This document shows positions 57,780 through 64,000 of a stretch of DNA of 64,000 bases, one piece after another. Made by a program: the position numbers and the translations under genes. The notes under the pieces were generated by a model. The model was not told the DNA's origin, made no database searches, and worked only from the letters and a program-made list of their open reading frames with translations. The DNA comes from UBA7672 sp034439955 (GTDB lineage Bacteria > Pseudomonadota > Alphaproteobacteria > Caulobacterales > Hyphomonadaceae): the NCBI GenBank assembly GCA_034439955.1, contig JAWXBJ010000090.1, positions 28,943 through 92,942 on the forward strand. The letters run 5' to 3'. How positions within the stretch are numbered: the stretch's first letter is position 1; each line of letters begins with the position of its first letter.

Positions 57780-58226
57780 ATGCGTGTTCTTGCTGCTTTT
57801 CTCTGTCTGGCCCTCGTCGCATCTGTCCAGCCGGCATTTTCCTCACCGCCAAAGGCGGGCGCCGAAAAAAAGGACGGACAAATCGATAGCGTCGAAGAAA
57901 AAGAGGTGGCGCGCTCCGTTAAGCTGGCTGGCTTGGCGTTTCCGGTGTTCGACGCCGAGGGGCGGCTGGAGAACTACCTCTTCATCGACGCCCGCATGCG
58001 GGTCAATGACAGCAAGGACCACTGGAAATACCAGGACCAGGCGCACTTTATCCGGGATGCGGTGCTGCGCGCTGCCCATCGGGTGAGCTTCAACGTCAAG
58101 GGTGACGTGACCCGGCTAGACGAGAAACTGGCCGCCAAGGAGTGCCTCAAGGCAGCCAATGAGACGGTCGGCGAGCCGGATGCGCTCGTCACCATGACCT
58201 TCACCCAGATCGCCAGTCAGAACTGA
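57780..58226 (+). CDS. Exported protein of unknown function
   Basis: 148 residues with a signal peptide (MRVLAAFLCLALVASVQPAFS) and a strong aaggag site before ATG 57780. The mature part, KLAGLAFPVFDAEGRLENYL, RMRVNDSKDHWKYQDQAHF and IRDAVLRAAHRVSFN, recalls FliL-like or small periplasmic proteins of alphaproteobacteria that lie after thiL, but this is not certain. Convergent with bamE. Probably periplasmic and soluble. Confidence 0.75.
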   Translation: MRVLAAFLCLALVASVQPAFSSPPKAGAEKKDGQIDSVEEKEVARSVKLAGLAFPVFDAEGRLENYLFIDARMRVNDSKDHWKYQDQAHFIRDAVLRAAHRVSFNVKGDVTRLDEKLAAKECLKAANETVGEPDALVTMTFTQIASQN

Positions 58227-58263
58227 CGACCGGTCCCGCAAGCCAGGACGCCGACGAGCTGTT

Positions 58264-58755
58264 CTAGTTGCGGCGCTGGGGAGCGTCTCCCGGCTGGTCC
58301 TGGCCCGGCTGGGTCTGGCCCGGAAGCTGCTGGGGCAGTCGGCCGATCGTCCCGAAAAGCTGTTCGAGAATGCCGAGTTCGCGGCCCCGGGTCGGCGTCA
58401 CGCTGGAATTGTAATCGACGACCTGCCCATCCTCCACATCGTAGACGAGAACGTCCGACACGACATCCTGATCGTCGAACTGGATTGCAACGATCTCCCG
58501 CGCCACGACCTTCGGATAGTAGAAGGCCAGCAATTCGCGGGTCGAGGACATGTAGACCCAAAGATTGTCATCGAAGATGCTGCTGGTGGACGGGGAACCG
58601 AGGCGCGCCAGCACCGTCGAGCGCGTATCCACGGTGGGCTGCACATCGGTCGGCAGCGCCTGGTCGGGCACATAGCCGTGAAAGTCACGCGTCGCACGGC
58701 AGCCCGAAACCGCGAGGATCGCAACGAAAGCTATCGCAAGAGTGCGCGTCGCCAT
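58264..58755 (-). CDS. bamE: Outer-membrane assembly lipoprotein BamE (SmpA/OmlA)
   Basis: Accessory lipoprotein of the BAM complex that inserts outer-membrane beta-barrels. 163 residues. The signal peptide ends in a lipobox (AVSGC). RSTVLARLGSPSTSSIFDDN and LWVYMSSTRELLAFYYPKV match the SmpA/OmlA domain. The C-terminal tail is Gln/Pro-rich. In Hyphomicrobiales bamE is typically beside the bc1 chaperone gene and plsX, as here. Confidence 0.9.
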   Translation of the reverse strand: MATRTLAIAFVAILAVSGCRATRDFHGYVPDQALPTDVQPTVDTRSTVLARLGSPSTSSIFDDNLWVYMSSTRELLAFYYPKVVAREIVAIQFDDQDVVSDVLVYDVEDGQVVDYNSSVTPTRGRELGILEQLFGTIGRLPQQLPGQTQPGQDQPGDAPQRRN

Positions 58756-58779
58756 ATGTGAACTCCAGTGCTTCGGGCT

Positions 58780-58819
58780 AAAGCAACTCGCGTCGAACCG
58801 GACGCCGACAAGTTGCTTT
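58780..58819. repeat. 9-bp inverted repeat between bamE and the bc1 chaperone gene
   Basis: Aaagcaact (58780-58788) and agttgcttt (58811-58819) are perfect complements with a 22-base spacing. They lie in the 170-base divergent gap. A second, less regular GATCA...TTGATC element follows (about 58834-58881). Either an operator or a member of a dispersed intergenic repeat family. Confidence 0.4.
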
Positions 58820-58925
58820 GGAATTCTGAAATAGATCAGCTCAACCGCTTTCAGCCGATTCCGGTTTCAGGCGGGTTGATCTAGGTAGCGGGCGGGTCGC
58901 GGGTTTGGCAAGCGTCGAGGGCAGG

Positions 58926-59474
58926 ATGGGCATCGCACAGTGGTTCGGACGCGGGTTCGGCCGCGCCAGGCGCAACAAATGGGCCGTGGACAGGCTGCAC
59001 CAGCTGATCCTGGCCCAGGCGCTTCGCCCGGAATTCTATGTGCCAGGCGCCGCCCGTGACAATTTCTCCGGCCGGTTCGAGGTGACCTCCCTGCATGCCG
59101 CTCTCGTGTTTCGGCGGCTGCGTTCGCTGGGCGGGACCGGCAAAGCGCTCGCCCAGGACTGTTTCGACGCGCTGTTCGAAGGTTTTGACGAGGCCCTCAG
59201 GGACATTGGCACGGGCGACCTCAGTGTCGGAAAGAAGATCCGGAAGATGGGTGAGGCCTTCTATGGCCGCGCCAGGGCCTATGATGAAGCGCTGGCGCAA
59301 GACGCTCCTCCAGACGCTCTGGCGGGCGCTCTTGGACGCAATCTCGGGCTATCGGAAGATCTGTCTGAACGGCTGGCCCGCTATGTCAAATCGGTTGAGG
59401 ACACGCTTGGCCGCCATTCCGACGAGGCCCTGCTGGCGGGTGAAGTCAACTGGCCCAAGCCCTCGCTGGCTTGA
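58926..59474 (+). CDS. Ubiquinol-cytochrome c chaperone (CBP3-like)
   Basis: Assembly factor for the cytochrome bc1 complex, homologous to mitochondrial CBP3/UQCC1. 182 residues from ATG 58926 (gagggcagg upstream); TTG 58905 is an alternative. ALRPEFYVPGAARDNFSGRF, HAALVFRRLRSLGGTGKALA and DLSVGKKIRKMGEAFYGRA are the conserved segments. Divergent from bamE. In related genomes a DUF177 gene normally follows before plsX, but there is none here. Confidence 0.88.
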   Translation: MGIAQWFGRGFGRARRNKWAVDRLHQLILAQALRPEFYVPGAARDNFSGRFEVTSLHAALVFRRLRSLGGTGKALAQDCFDALFEGFDEALRDIGTGDLSVGKKIRKMGEAFYGRARAYDEALAQDAPPDALAGALGRNLGLSEDLSERLARYVKSVEDTLGRHSDEALLAGEVNWPKPSLA

Positions 59475-59557
59475 GGCGTTTGCGCCTCGTCGCCGCAACA
59501 GGCTATCCGAGACTGGCGCACATGGTATTAGACGCCTGGAGCCTGATGCGATCAGCC

Positions 59558-59600
59558 TGAATCACGTCGATCGTTGAATCAGTTTCTACACTAGTGAATC
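59558..59600. promoter_or_regulatory. Three spaced TGAATC repeats upstream of plsX
   Basis: TGAATCA at 59558-59564 and 59575-59581 and TGAATC at 59595-59600, starts 17 and 20 bases apart, in the 203-base gap before plsX. This may be an operator array or chance. No gene was seen in this gap. Confidence 0.25.
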
Positions 59601-59677
59601 TAGAGCAACCTCTCGTCAGCCTCGACGCAGACAAGCGCGGCGCGATCATTGCGGACAGTGGAGACCTTCGGGCCGGC

Positions 59678-60742
59678 ATGAGTGAGCGCAAGGTCATTTC
59701 CATCGATGGGATGGGCGGAGACAATGCGCCTGCGATCGTCGTCGAGGGTGTGGAGGCGTACGCCCGCCGGCGGCCCGACATCGGGTTTCTGCTCCATGGC
59801 GACGAGGCCCGGCTGAGGCCCCTGCTGGCCTCCGCGCCGACCGCCTCTCCCCGCACTTCGATCCGGCACACCGACAAACAGGTCGCGATGGACGCGAAGC
59901 CGGCGCAGATGATGCGCCAGGGCAAGGGCTCCTCGATGTGGAACGCCATCGAGGCGATCAAGTCCGGCGAGGCGATCGCCGCGTGCTCGGCTGGAAACAC
60001 CGGCGCATTGATGGCCATGTCGAAGCTGATCCTCCGGACGGTCGAGGGCCTGCACCGGCCTGCCCTGGTGGGGACCTGGCCGACGCGCACCGGCGTCAGC
60101 GCCGTGCTCGATCTCGGCGCCGATATCGCCGCCGACGCCGAACAACTGGTCGAGTTCGCCATCATGGGCGAGGCGTTCGCGCGCGCTGTCCACCACAAGG
60201 CCAATCCAACAGTGGCGCTGCTCAACATCGGGTCGGAGGATCTCAAGGGCCACGAGGCGATCCGCGAGGCGGCCAGATTGATCCGCGCGTCCAATCTCAA
60301 CATGACGTTCGAGGGTTATGTTGAGGGCGACGACATCGGGATGGGAAAGGTCGATGTCGTCGTAACCGACGGCTTCACCGGCAATGTCGCCCTGAAAACG
60401 GCCGAGGGCATGGCCAGGATGATTTCGGAACTCCTGAAGGAGTCACTGACATCGGGCTGGAGGGCGAGGCTCGGCGCGCTGGTTGCGATGCCGGCCCTGA
60501 AACGCTTCCGTGCGAGACTTGATCCCCGGCAGGCGAATGGCGCGGTCTTTCTGGGCCTCAACGGCGTCGTCGTCAAAAGTCATGGCGGCACGGACGGCGC
60601 CGGCTTCGCTCAGGCGATTTCGGTGGCGGCCGACATGGGCGCCAGCCGCTTCAAGGCCGAGATAGAGGACAATCTGAGGCGACTGGCCGCTAGCGTCACG
60701 GGCGCGCCGGTCATCGCGGCGAGTGAGGAAACCGCCCAGTGA
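59678..60742 (+). CDS. plsX: Phosphate acyltransferase PlsX
   Basis: Makes acyl-phosphate from acyl-ACP for phospholipid synthesis. 354 residues from ATG 59678 (MSERKVISIDGMGGDNAPAI); the frame is open to a GTG at 59594, but the family begins shortly before the VISIDGMGGD motif. CSAGNTGALMAMSKLILR, NIGSEDLKGHEAIREAARL and VTDGFTGNVALKTAEG are diagnostic. The stop overlaps the fabH GTG start by four bases. Confidence 0.95.
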   Translation: MSERKVISIDGMGGDNAPAIVVEGVEAYARRRPDIGFLLHGDEARLRPLLASAPTASPRTSIRHTDKQVAMDAKPAQMMRQGKGSSMWNAIEAIKSGEAIAACSAGNTGALMAMSKLILRTVEGLHRPALVGTWPTRTGVSAVLDLGADIAADAEQLVEFAIMGEAFARAVHHKANPTVALLNIGSEDLKGHEAIREAARLIRASNLNMTFEGYVEGDDIGMGKVDVVVTDGFTGNVALKTAEGMARMISELLKESLTSGWRARLGALVAMPALKRFRARLDPRQANGAVFLGLNGVVVKSHGGTDGAGFAQAISVAADMGASRFKAEIEDNLRRLAASVTGAPVIAASEETAQ

Positions 60743-61713
60743 ACGAGTATGTATCGGTCGTCCGGGGAGTCGGGGGACATCTGCCCGCCAGGGTACTGAC
60801 GAACGCCGATCTCGGAGTGATGGTCGATACCAGCGATCAATGGATCACCGAGCGCACAGGAATCAGGAAACGCCATATCGCGGCGGATGGCGAGACGACG
60901 TCGGATCTAGCTGCGGCCGCTGCCCGCAAGGCGTTGCACGCGGGTGGGCTTGGGCCGGACGACATTGATCTGATCGTCCTCGCCACGGCGACCCCCGACT
61001 ACACGTTTCCGGCGACCGCGACGATCGTCCAGAACAAGCTCGGCATAACGCGCGGGGCAGCCTTCGACGTCCAGGCGGTCTGCTCCGGCTTCGTCTACGC
61101 CCTGGCGACGGCGGACAATTTCCTGGCGCGGGGTCAGTTCGAGCGCGCGCTGGTCATTGGCGCCGAGACATTCTCCCGCATCATCGACTGGTCGGACCGG
61201 ACGACGTGCGTCCTCTTCGGCGACGGCGCCGGGGCCCTGGTGCTGGAGCGTCAGGACAAGGCGATAGCCGGCGATCGCGGCGTCAAATCGGTCCACTTGC
61301 GGTCGGACGGACGATACAAGGACATGCTTTATGTAGACGGAGGACCGTCCACGACCCAGACGGTCGGCCATCTGAAGATGATCGGCAACCAGGTCTTCAA
61401 GCATGCCGTCTCCAAGATCTCCGAGAGCGTCCGGGCGGCGGTCGATCAGGCCGGGCGCCATATCGACGAAGTCGACTGGTTCGTCCCGCATCAGGCCAAT
61501 CAGCGAATACTCTCCGCCGTCGCCGAAAAACTGGGTCTGGACGAACGCAAGATCGTCTCGACGGTCGCTGATCACGGCAACACGTCGGCGGCGTCCGTTC
61601 CGCTGGCGCTGGCGGTTGCGGTTGAAGACGGCCGCGTCAAGCCCGGCGATCTGGTGCTGATCGAGGCGATCGGCGGCGGGTTGACCTGGGGCGCCGCCCT
61701 GATCCGCATTTGA
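60739..61713 (+). CDS. fabH: 3-oxoacyl-ACP synthase III (FabH), GTG start
   Basis: Starts fatty-acid synthesis by condensing acetyl-CoA with malonyl-ACP. 324 residues from GTG 60739. The catalytic triad is C115 (VQAVCSGFVY), H251 (VPHQANQRI) and N281 (DHGNTSAASV). TSDQWITERTGIRKRHIA is the N-terminal signature. Co-translated with plsX by a GTGA overlap. Confidence 0.96.
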   Translation: MNEYVSVVRGVGGHLPARVLTNADLGVMVDTSDQWITERTGIRKRHIAADGETTSDLAAAAARKALHAGGLGPDDIDLIVLATATPDYTFPATATIVQNKLGITRGAAFDVQAVCSGFVYALATADNFLARGQFERALVIGAETFSRIIDWSDRTTCVLFGDGAGALVLERQDKAIAGDRGVKSVHLRSDGRYKDMLYVDGGPSTTQTVGHLKMIGNQVFKHAVSKISESVRAAVDQAGRHIDEVDWFVPHQANQRILSAVAEKLGLDERKIVSTVADHGNTSAASVPLALAVAVEDGRVKPGDLVLIEAIGGGLTWGAALIRI

Positions 61714-61743
61714 CTAAGAAACTGTAAACGAATGAAATTTTTC

Positions 61744-61761
61744 GGGATTTGATCAAATCCC
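61744..61761. promoter_or_regulatory. 18-bp perfect palindrome between fabH and ihfA
   Basis: Gggatttgatcaaatccc reads identically on both strands. It lies 31 bases after the fabH stop and 59 bases before the ihfA start in a 106-base gap. It could be an operator for ihfA, or act as a short 7-bp hairpin with a GATC loop; there is no T-run after it, so terminator function is less likely. Confidence 0.5.
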
Positions 61762-61819
61762 CCCTTAACAGGCTCGCGCCTGGCAGGTAGTCTCTGCGGT
61801 CCCTGGCCGGAGGCTTCGC

Positions 61820-62131
61820 TTGCAGGAAAAAACCCTCACGCGCGCTGATATCGTCGATATGCTTGTCGCCAAGATTGGGCTGACCAAGCAGGACTCCAGC
61901 AACTTTCTCGAGCGAGTGTTGGAAATGGTCTGCGCCGAACTCGAGAAAGACGAGGACGTGAAATTCGCGCGCTTCGGCAATTTCGTGGTGCGCCGGAAAA
62001 AGGCTCGCGTCGGTCGCAATCCCAAGACCGGTGAAGAGGCCCCGATCACGGCGAGACGGGTGGTGTCGTTCAAACCCTCGCCGCTGCTTCGGCAGCGGGT
62101 CGAAGCCGCGCTTGGCGCCCGGAGAAGCTGA
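61820..62131 (+). CDS. ihfA: Integration host factor alpha subunit, TTG start
   Basis: DNA-bending protein that pairs with IhfB. 103 residues from TTG 61820, which has ggagg six bases upstream and gives (M)QEKTLTRADIVDMLVAKIGL. KFARFGNFVVRRKKARVGRN with NPKTGEEAPI is the DNA-binding arm. The merR-type gene starts in the last base of its stop, so both are co-transcribed, as in many Hyphomicrobiales. Confidence 0.94.
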   Translation: MQEKTLTRADIVDMLVAKIGLTKQDSSNFLERVLEMVCAELEKDEDVKFARFGNFVVRRKKARVGRNPKTGEEAPITARRVVSFKPSPLLRQRVEAALGARRS

Positions 62132-62715
62132 TGGTCCTCGCCCGCACTGTCCTTGCCCCGACTGTCCTGGATTGTCCTGACGCCGATCCCGAGGCGCCCG
62201 AAGGGGTGGAGATCTCTCTTGCCCGCGTGAAATCGCTGGATGCGTTTCGCACCATTGGCGAGGCCGCCGCCGAGCTGGGTCTCAAGACTCACGTCCTGCG
62301 CTTCTGGGAAACCAAATTCTGCGATCTCAAGCCGATGAAGCGGGCGGACGGCCGGCGGCATTACCGGCCAGAGGACATGCAGCTCCTGCGCACCCTGAAA
62401 CAGCTTCTCCACGTGCAGGGCCTCACTATTCGCGGCGCGGTCAAGGCGCTGGACGACCGCGGCGCGGTCAAAATTTTGAGTGAGCAGGGCCTGGCGGTCT
62501 CGGTCTCCGACACCATCGATCATCCGGCCGACATCGTCGAAACCGGAGCGTCTGTCCGCGACCTTCAGAACGCGGTGCGCGAAGCCGTGGAACGCGGCGA
62601 TTTCGCGGTTCCGGTAAGCGAAGCAGGCGCGATCGCACGCCAGCGGCTCGAATCCCTGCTGAGCGACCTCTCGGGCCTCAAATTGCGTCTCGACCAGGTC
62701 CGCAGCGCCGCCTGA
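62131..62715 (+). CDS. MerR-family transcriptional regulator
   Basis: 194 residues from ATG 62131 (overlapping the ihfA stop). The MerR helix-turn-helix reads FRTIGEAAAELGLKTHVLRF and then WETKFCDLKPMKRADGRRHY; RPEDMQLLRTLKQLLHVQGL continues the family. No metal-binding cysteines in the C-terminal part, so not a metal sensor. The N-terminal 35 residues are low complexity with a repeated cgactgtcct-like segment, so the true start could be further in. A MerR gene next to ihfA is common in alphaproteobacteria; its effector is unknown. Confidence 0.88.
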   Translation: MVLARTVLAPTVLDCPDADPEAPEGVEISLARVKSLDAFRTIGEAAAELGLKTHVLRFWETKFCDLKPMKRADGRRHYRPEDMQLLRTLKQLLHVQGLTIRGAVKALDDRGAVKILSEQGLAVSVSDTIDHPADIVETGASVRDLQNAVREAVERGDFAVPVSEAGAIARQRLESLLSDLSGLKLRLDQVRSAA

Positions 62716-62777
62716 TCCCCGGTAACGACATGTTGCCCACCAGAGCCCAGGCGCCTATAAGGGCGCTCTTGAATTGG

Positions 62778-62855
62778 CGGAGCGTGGCGCAGCCCGGTTA
62801 GCGCACCAGTCTGGGGGACTGGGGGTCGGAGGTTCAAATCCTCTCGCTCCGACCA
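62778..62855 (+). tRNA. tRNA-Pro (anticodon GGG)
   Basis: Cloverleaf drawn by hand: acceptor CGGAGCG/CGCTCCG, anticodon stem ccagt/actgg with loop ctggggg giving anticodon GGG, T arm ggagg-ttcaaat-cctct, discriminator A and an encoded CCA at 62853-62855. 78 bases. Reads CCC and CCU proline codons. 25 bases upstream of tRNA-Val, probably one transcript. Confidence 0.93.
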
Positions 62856-62880
62856 TTCAGGCGCATTTCCTGGCGCCTCC

Positions 62881-62956
62881 GGGCGGTTAGCTCAGCTGGC
62901 AGAGCATCTCGTTTACACCGAGAGGGTCGGCGGTTCGATCCCGTCACCGCCCACCA
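62881..62956 (+). tRNA. tRNA-Val (anticodon UAC)
   Basis: Acceptor GGGCGGT/ACCGCCC, D arm gctcagctggcagagc, anticodon stem tctcg/cgaga with loop tttacac giving UAC, T arm with GGTTCGATCC, discriminator A and an encoded CCA at 62954-62956. 76 bases. The last 13 bases overlap, on the opposite strand, the end of the phosphopantetheinyl transferase gene. Confidence 0.95.
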
Positions 62957-63660
62957 GTCGATCCGGGCGCCGAGCGTACAGCCACCTCCAGCGAATGCCC
63001 GCCGGCGCGCGCTGCAATCGCCCCCATGTATCCCGGCGCGGGCTCGAAATGGTGCAGCGACCACACCTCGCGCGCGTTGCCCTCGTCCGCCATGCGCAGA
63101 ACCCTCGCCGGTTCGCCGGCCCCCAGCGTAACGTCGAAACGATCCAGCGGCAGCGACAGCCCCTCGCCAATCGCCTTCACGACCGCCTCCTTGCGCGTCC
63201 AGCACCGGTAGAATCCGGGGAGCCAGTCGTCGGCCGACAGGCGCGACAAGGCCGCGTATTCGGCGCCTGAGAAATGGAAGCGGGCGACATCGTCCTCGAT
63301 CGGTTTCACGAACTCTAGATCGACGCCGACTTCGACATCGACCGCAACCGCCAGCGCCGCGATATCCCCGGAGTGAGCAAGGTTAAAATGCAGTCGGCCA
63401 TCGGCAAATTTCCCGTCAAGTGCCGGCTTCCCGTGTTTCCCGTAAGCGAAACGCAATGTCTCCGGCTTTTCACCGAGGCGTTCGCCTAGGATTTCGCGGA
63501 GCCGGCCTCGTCCGGCAATGAACCGGTTGGCGTGGACCGGAAACACAAACCGGGCGGCGCGGGCTCGCTCGTCCTCGCTCAGCATTGCGCAAAATTTGCG
63601 CAGCTCGCTCGCACCGACGTCGAGCGGCCAGATCCTCAAATCGATGGCGGCTGTCGTCAT
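62944..63660 (-). CDS. 4'-phosphopantetheinyl transferase, Sfp type
   Basis: Transfers phosphopantetheine from CoA to carrier proteins. 238 residues from the ATG at 63660 (MTTAAIDLRIWPLDVGASEL). The Sfp motifs are FNLAHSGDIAALAVA, the Mg-binding VGVDLEFVKP and CWTRKEAVVKAIGEGLSLPL. Its size is that of Sfp/EntD enzymes for secondary metabolism rather than of AcpS. No polyketide or peptide synthetase gene is in the window. The 3' end overlaps tRNA-Val by 13 bases. Confidence 0.9.
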   Translation of the reverse strand: MTTAAIDLRIWPLDVGASELRKFCAMLSEDERARAARFVFPVHANRFIAGRGRLREILGERLGEKPETLRFAYGKHGKPALDGKFADGRLHFNLAHSGDIAALAVAVDVEVGVDLEFVKPIEDDVARFHFSGAEYAALSRLSADDWLPGFYRCWTRKEAVVKAIGEGLSLPLDRFDVTLGAGEPARVLRMADEGNAREVWSLHHFEPAPGYMGAIAARAGGHSLEVAVRSAPGSTGGR

Positions 63661-63811
63661 TTCTTCGTCGCCCGATGCATGGCTTCGCCCACAACCCGGC
63701 ATGCGACGGTCCCGTTCGGCAATGTCGGGACCGCTTGTATCATCGTCGCTCCAAAACGCTTCGTTAGCCGATATCGGTTAGGAATCTGGCTGAGTCTGGG
63801 CCGAATGCACC

Positions 63812-64000
63812 ATGGGTTTCGCAGGATTTATGAGGCGTGGACTGGCGACCCAGCGTCTGGGTTCTGCCTTGCGCACGATTCCGGCACTTGAAGCGGCTTA
63901 TGCGCGCCGCGCCCTGCAAAGGCGCGATGCGGCGGGTCTCTTCAGCGGTGTCTATGACACGTGGGAGGAAGCGCTGGCCGCCGCTCCGGCCGGCCGCGAG
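63812..64000 (+). CDS. TIGR04325-family putative methyltransferase, truncated by the window edge
   Basis: Open frame from ATG 63812 to the window end (63 codons, no stop). The segment LFSGVYDTWEEALAAAPAGR matches the N-terminal F-x-GVY-x-W-x-EA signature of TIGR04325 proteins, putative methyltransferases often found in glycan or cell-surface loci. The rest is outside the window. Divergent from the phosphopantetheinyl transferase, with 151 bases between the two starts and no gene in that gap. Confidence 0.6.
   Translation, partial: MGFAGFMRRGLATQRLGSALRTIPALEAAYARRALQRRDAAGLFSGVYDTWEEALAAAPAGRE

Overview
The window is a GC-rich bacterial chromosome segment that reads as an alphaproteobacterium, most likely of the Hyphomicrobiales (Rhizobiales). 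Evidence for this comes from several lineage markers: an ATP12-type F1-ATPase chaperone and a CBP3-like cytochrome bc1 chaperone (shared with mitochondria), a 5-aminolevulinate synthase (C4 haem pathway), a HemB that lacks the zinc cysteines, a short-form adenylate kinase, and MucR/Ros-type and LdtR-like regulators. The genus cannot be fixed from sequence reading alone. Nearly all of the window is conserved housekeeping DNA. No insertion sequence, prophage, CRISPR array or rRNA operon was seen.

Layout. 1-7417: 3' part of rpoB and complete rpoC, closed by a hairpin terminator. 7595-12102: str operon (rpsL, rpsG, fusA, tuf) with its own promoter-like element and terminator. 12130-12441: a small unknown gene sitting between tuf and the S10 operon. 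12506-26681: S10, spc and alpha operons run together (rpsJ to adk, then an internal promoter, then rpsM, rpsK, rpoA, rplQ). 26828-33301: exported HtrA/Deg protease, rarA, a ParD/ParE-like toxin-antitoxin pair, two RluA-family pseudouridine synthases flanking crcB, and the ATP12 chaperone. 33333-37574: two exported unknown proteins, an APH-like phosphotransferase, purD and a small unknown gene. 37621-44784: xseA, an M28 lipoprotein peptidase, an RLAN/RimK ATP-grasp ligase with its GNAT partner, a small helical protein, hemB and a second GNAT. 44901-48980: acyl-CoA dehydrogenase plus 3-hydroxyisobutyryl-CoA hydrolase (valine breakdown), an LdtR-like MarR regulator and an exported unknown protein. 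49210-51272: hemA, a small conserved gene and a MucR-like regulator. 51481-57698: glyA, nrdR, riboflavin genes (reductase-only ribD, ribE, ribBX, ribH), nusB and thiL. 57780-62715: an exported protein, bamE, the bc1 chaperone, plsX, fabH, ihfA and a MerR regulator. 62778-64000: tRNA-Pro(GGG), tRNA-Val(UAC), a phosphopantetheinyl transferase and the start of a TIGR04325-type methyltransferase.

The genes work together mainly as growth machinery: RNA polymerase core, about half of the ribosomal proteins, elongation factors and the Sec channel, followed by cofactor supply (haem, riboflavin, thiamine diphosphate, one-carbon units), lipid initiation (plsX, fabH, PPTase) and assembly factors for respiratory complexes. 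The points most worth a second look are the RLAN ligase/GNAT pair beside an M28 peptidase, the riboflavin operon that lacks visible deaminase and GTP cyclohydrolase II functions, the toxin-antitoxin pair locked by overlaps between rarA and a pseudouridine synthase gene, a MucR paralogue with its zinc histidines replaced, and a protein-coding gene whose end overlaps a tRNA gene.
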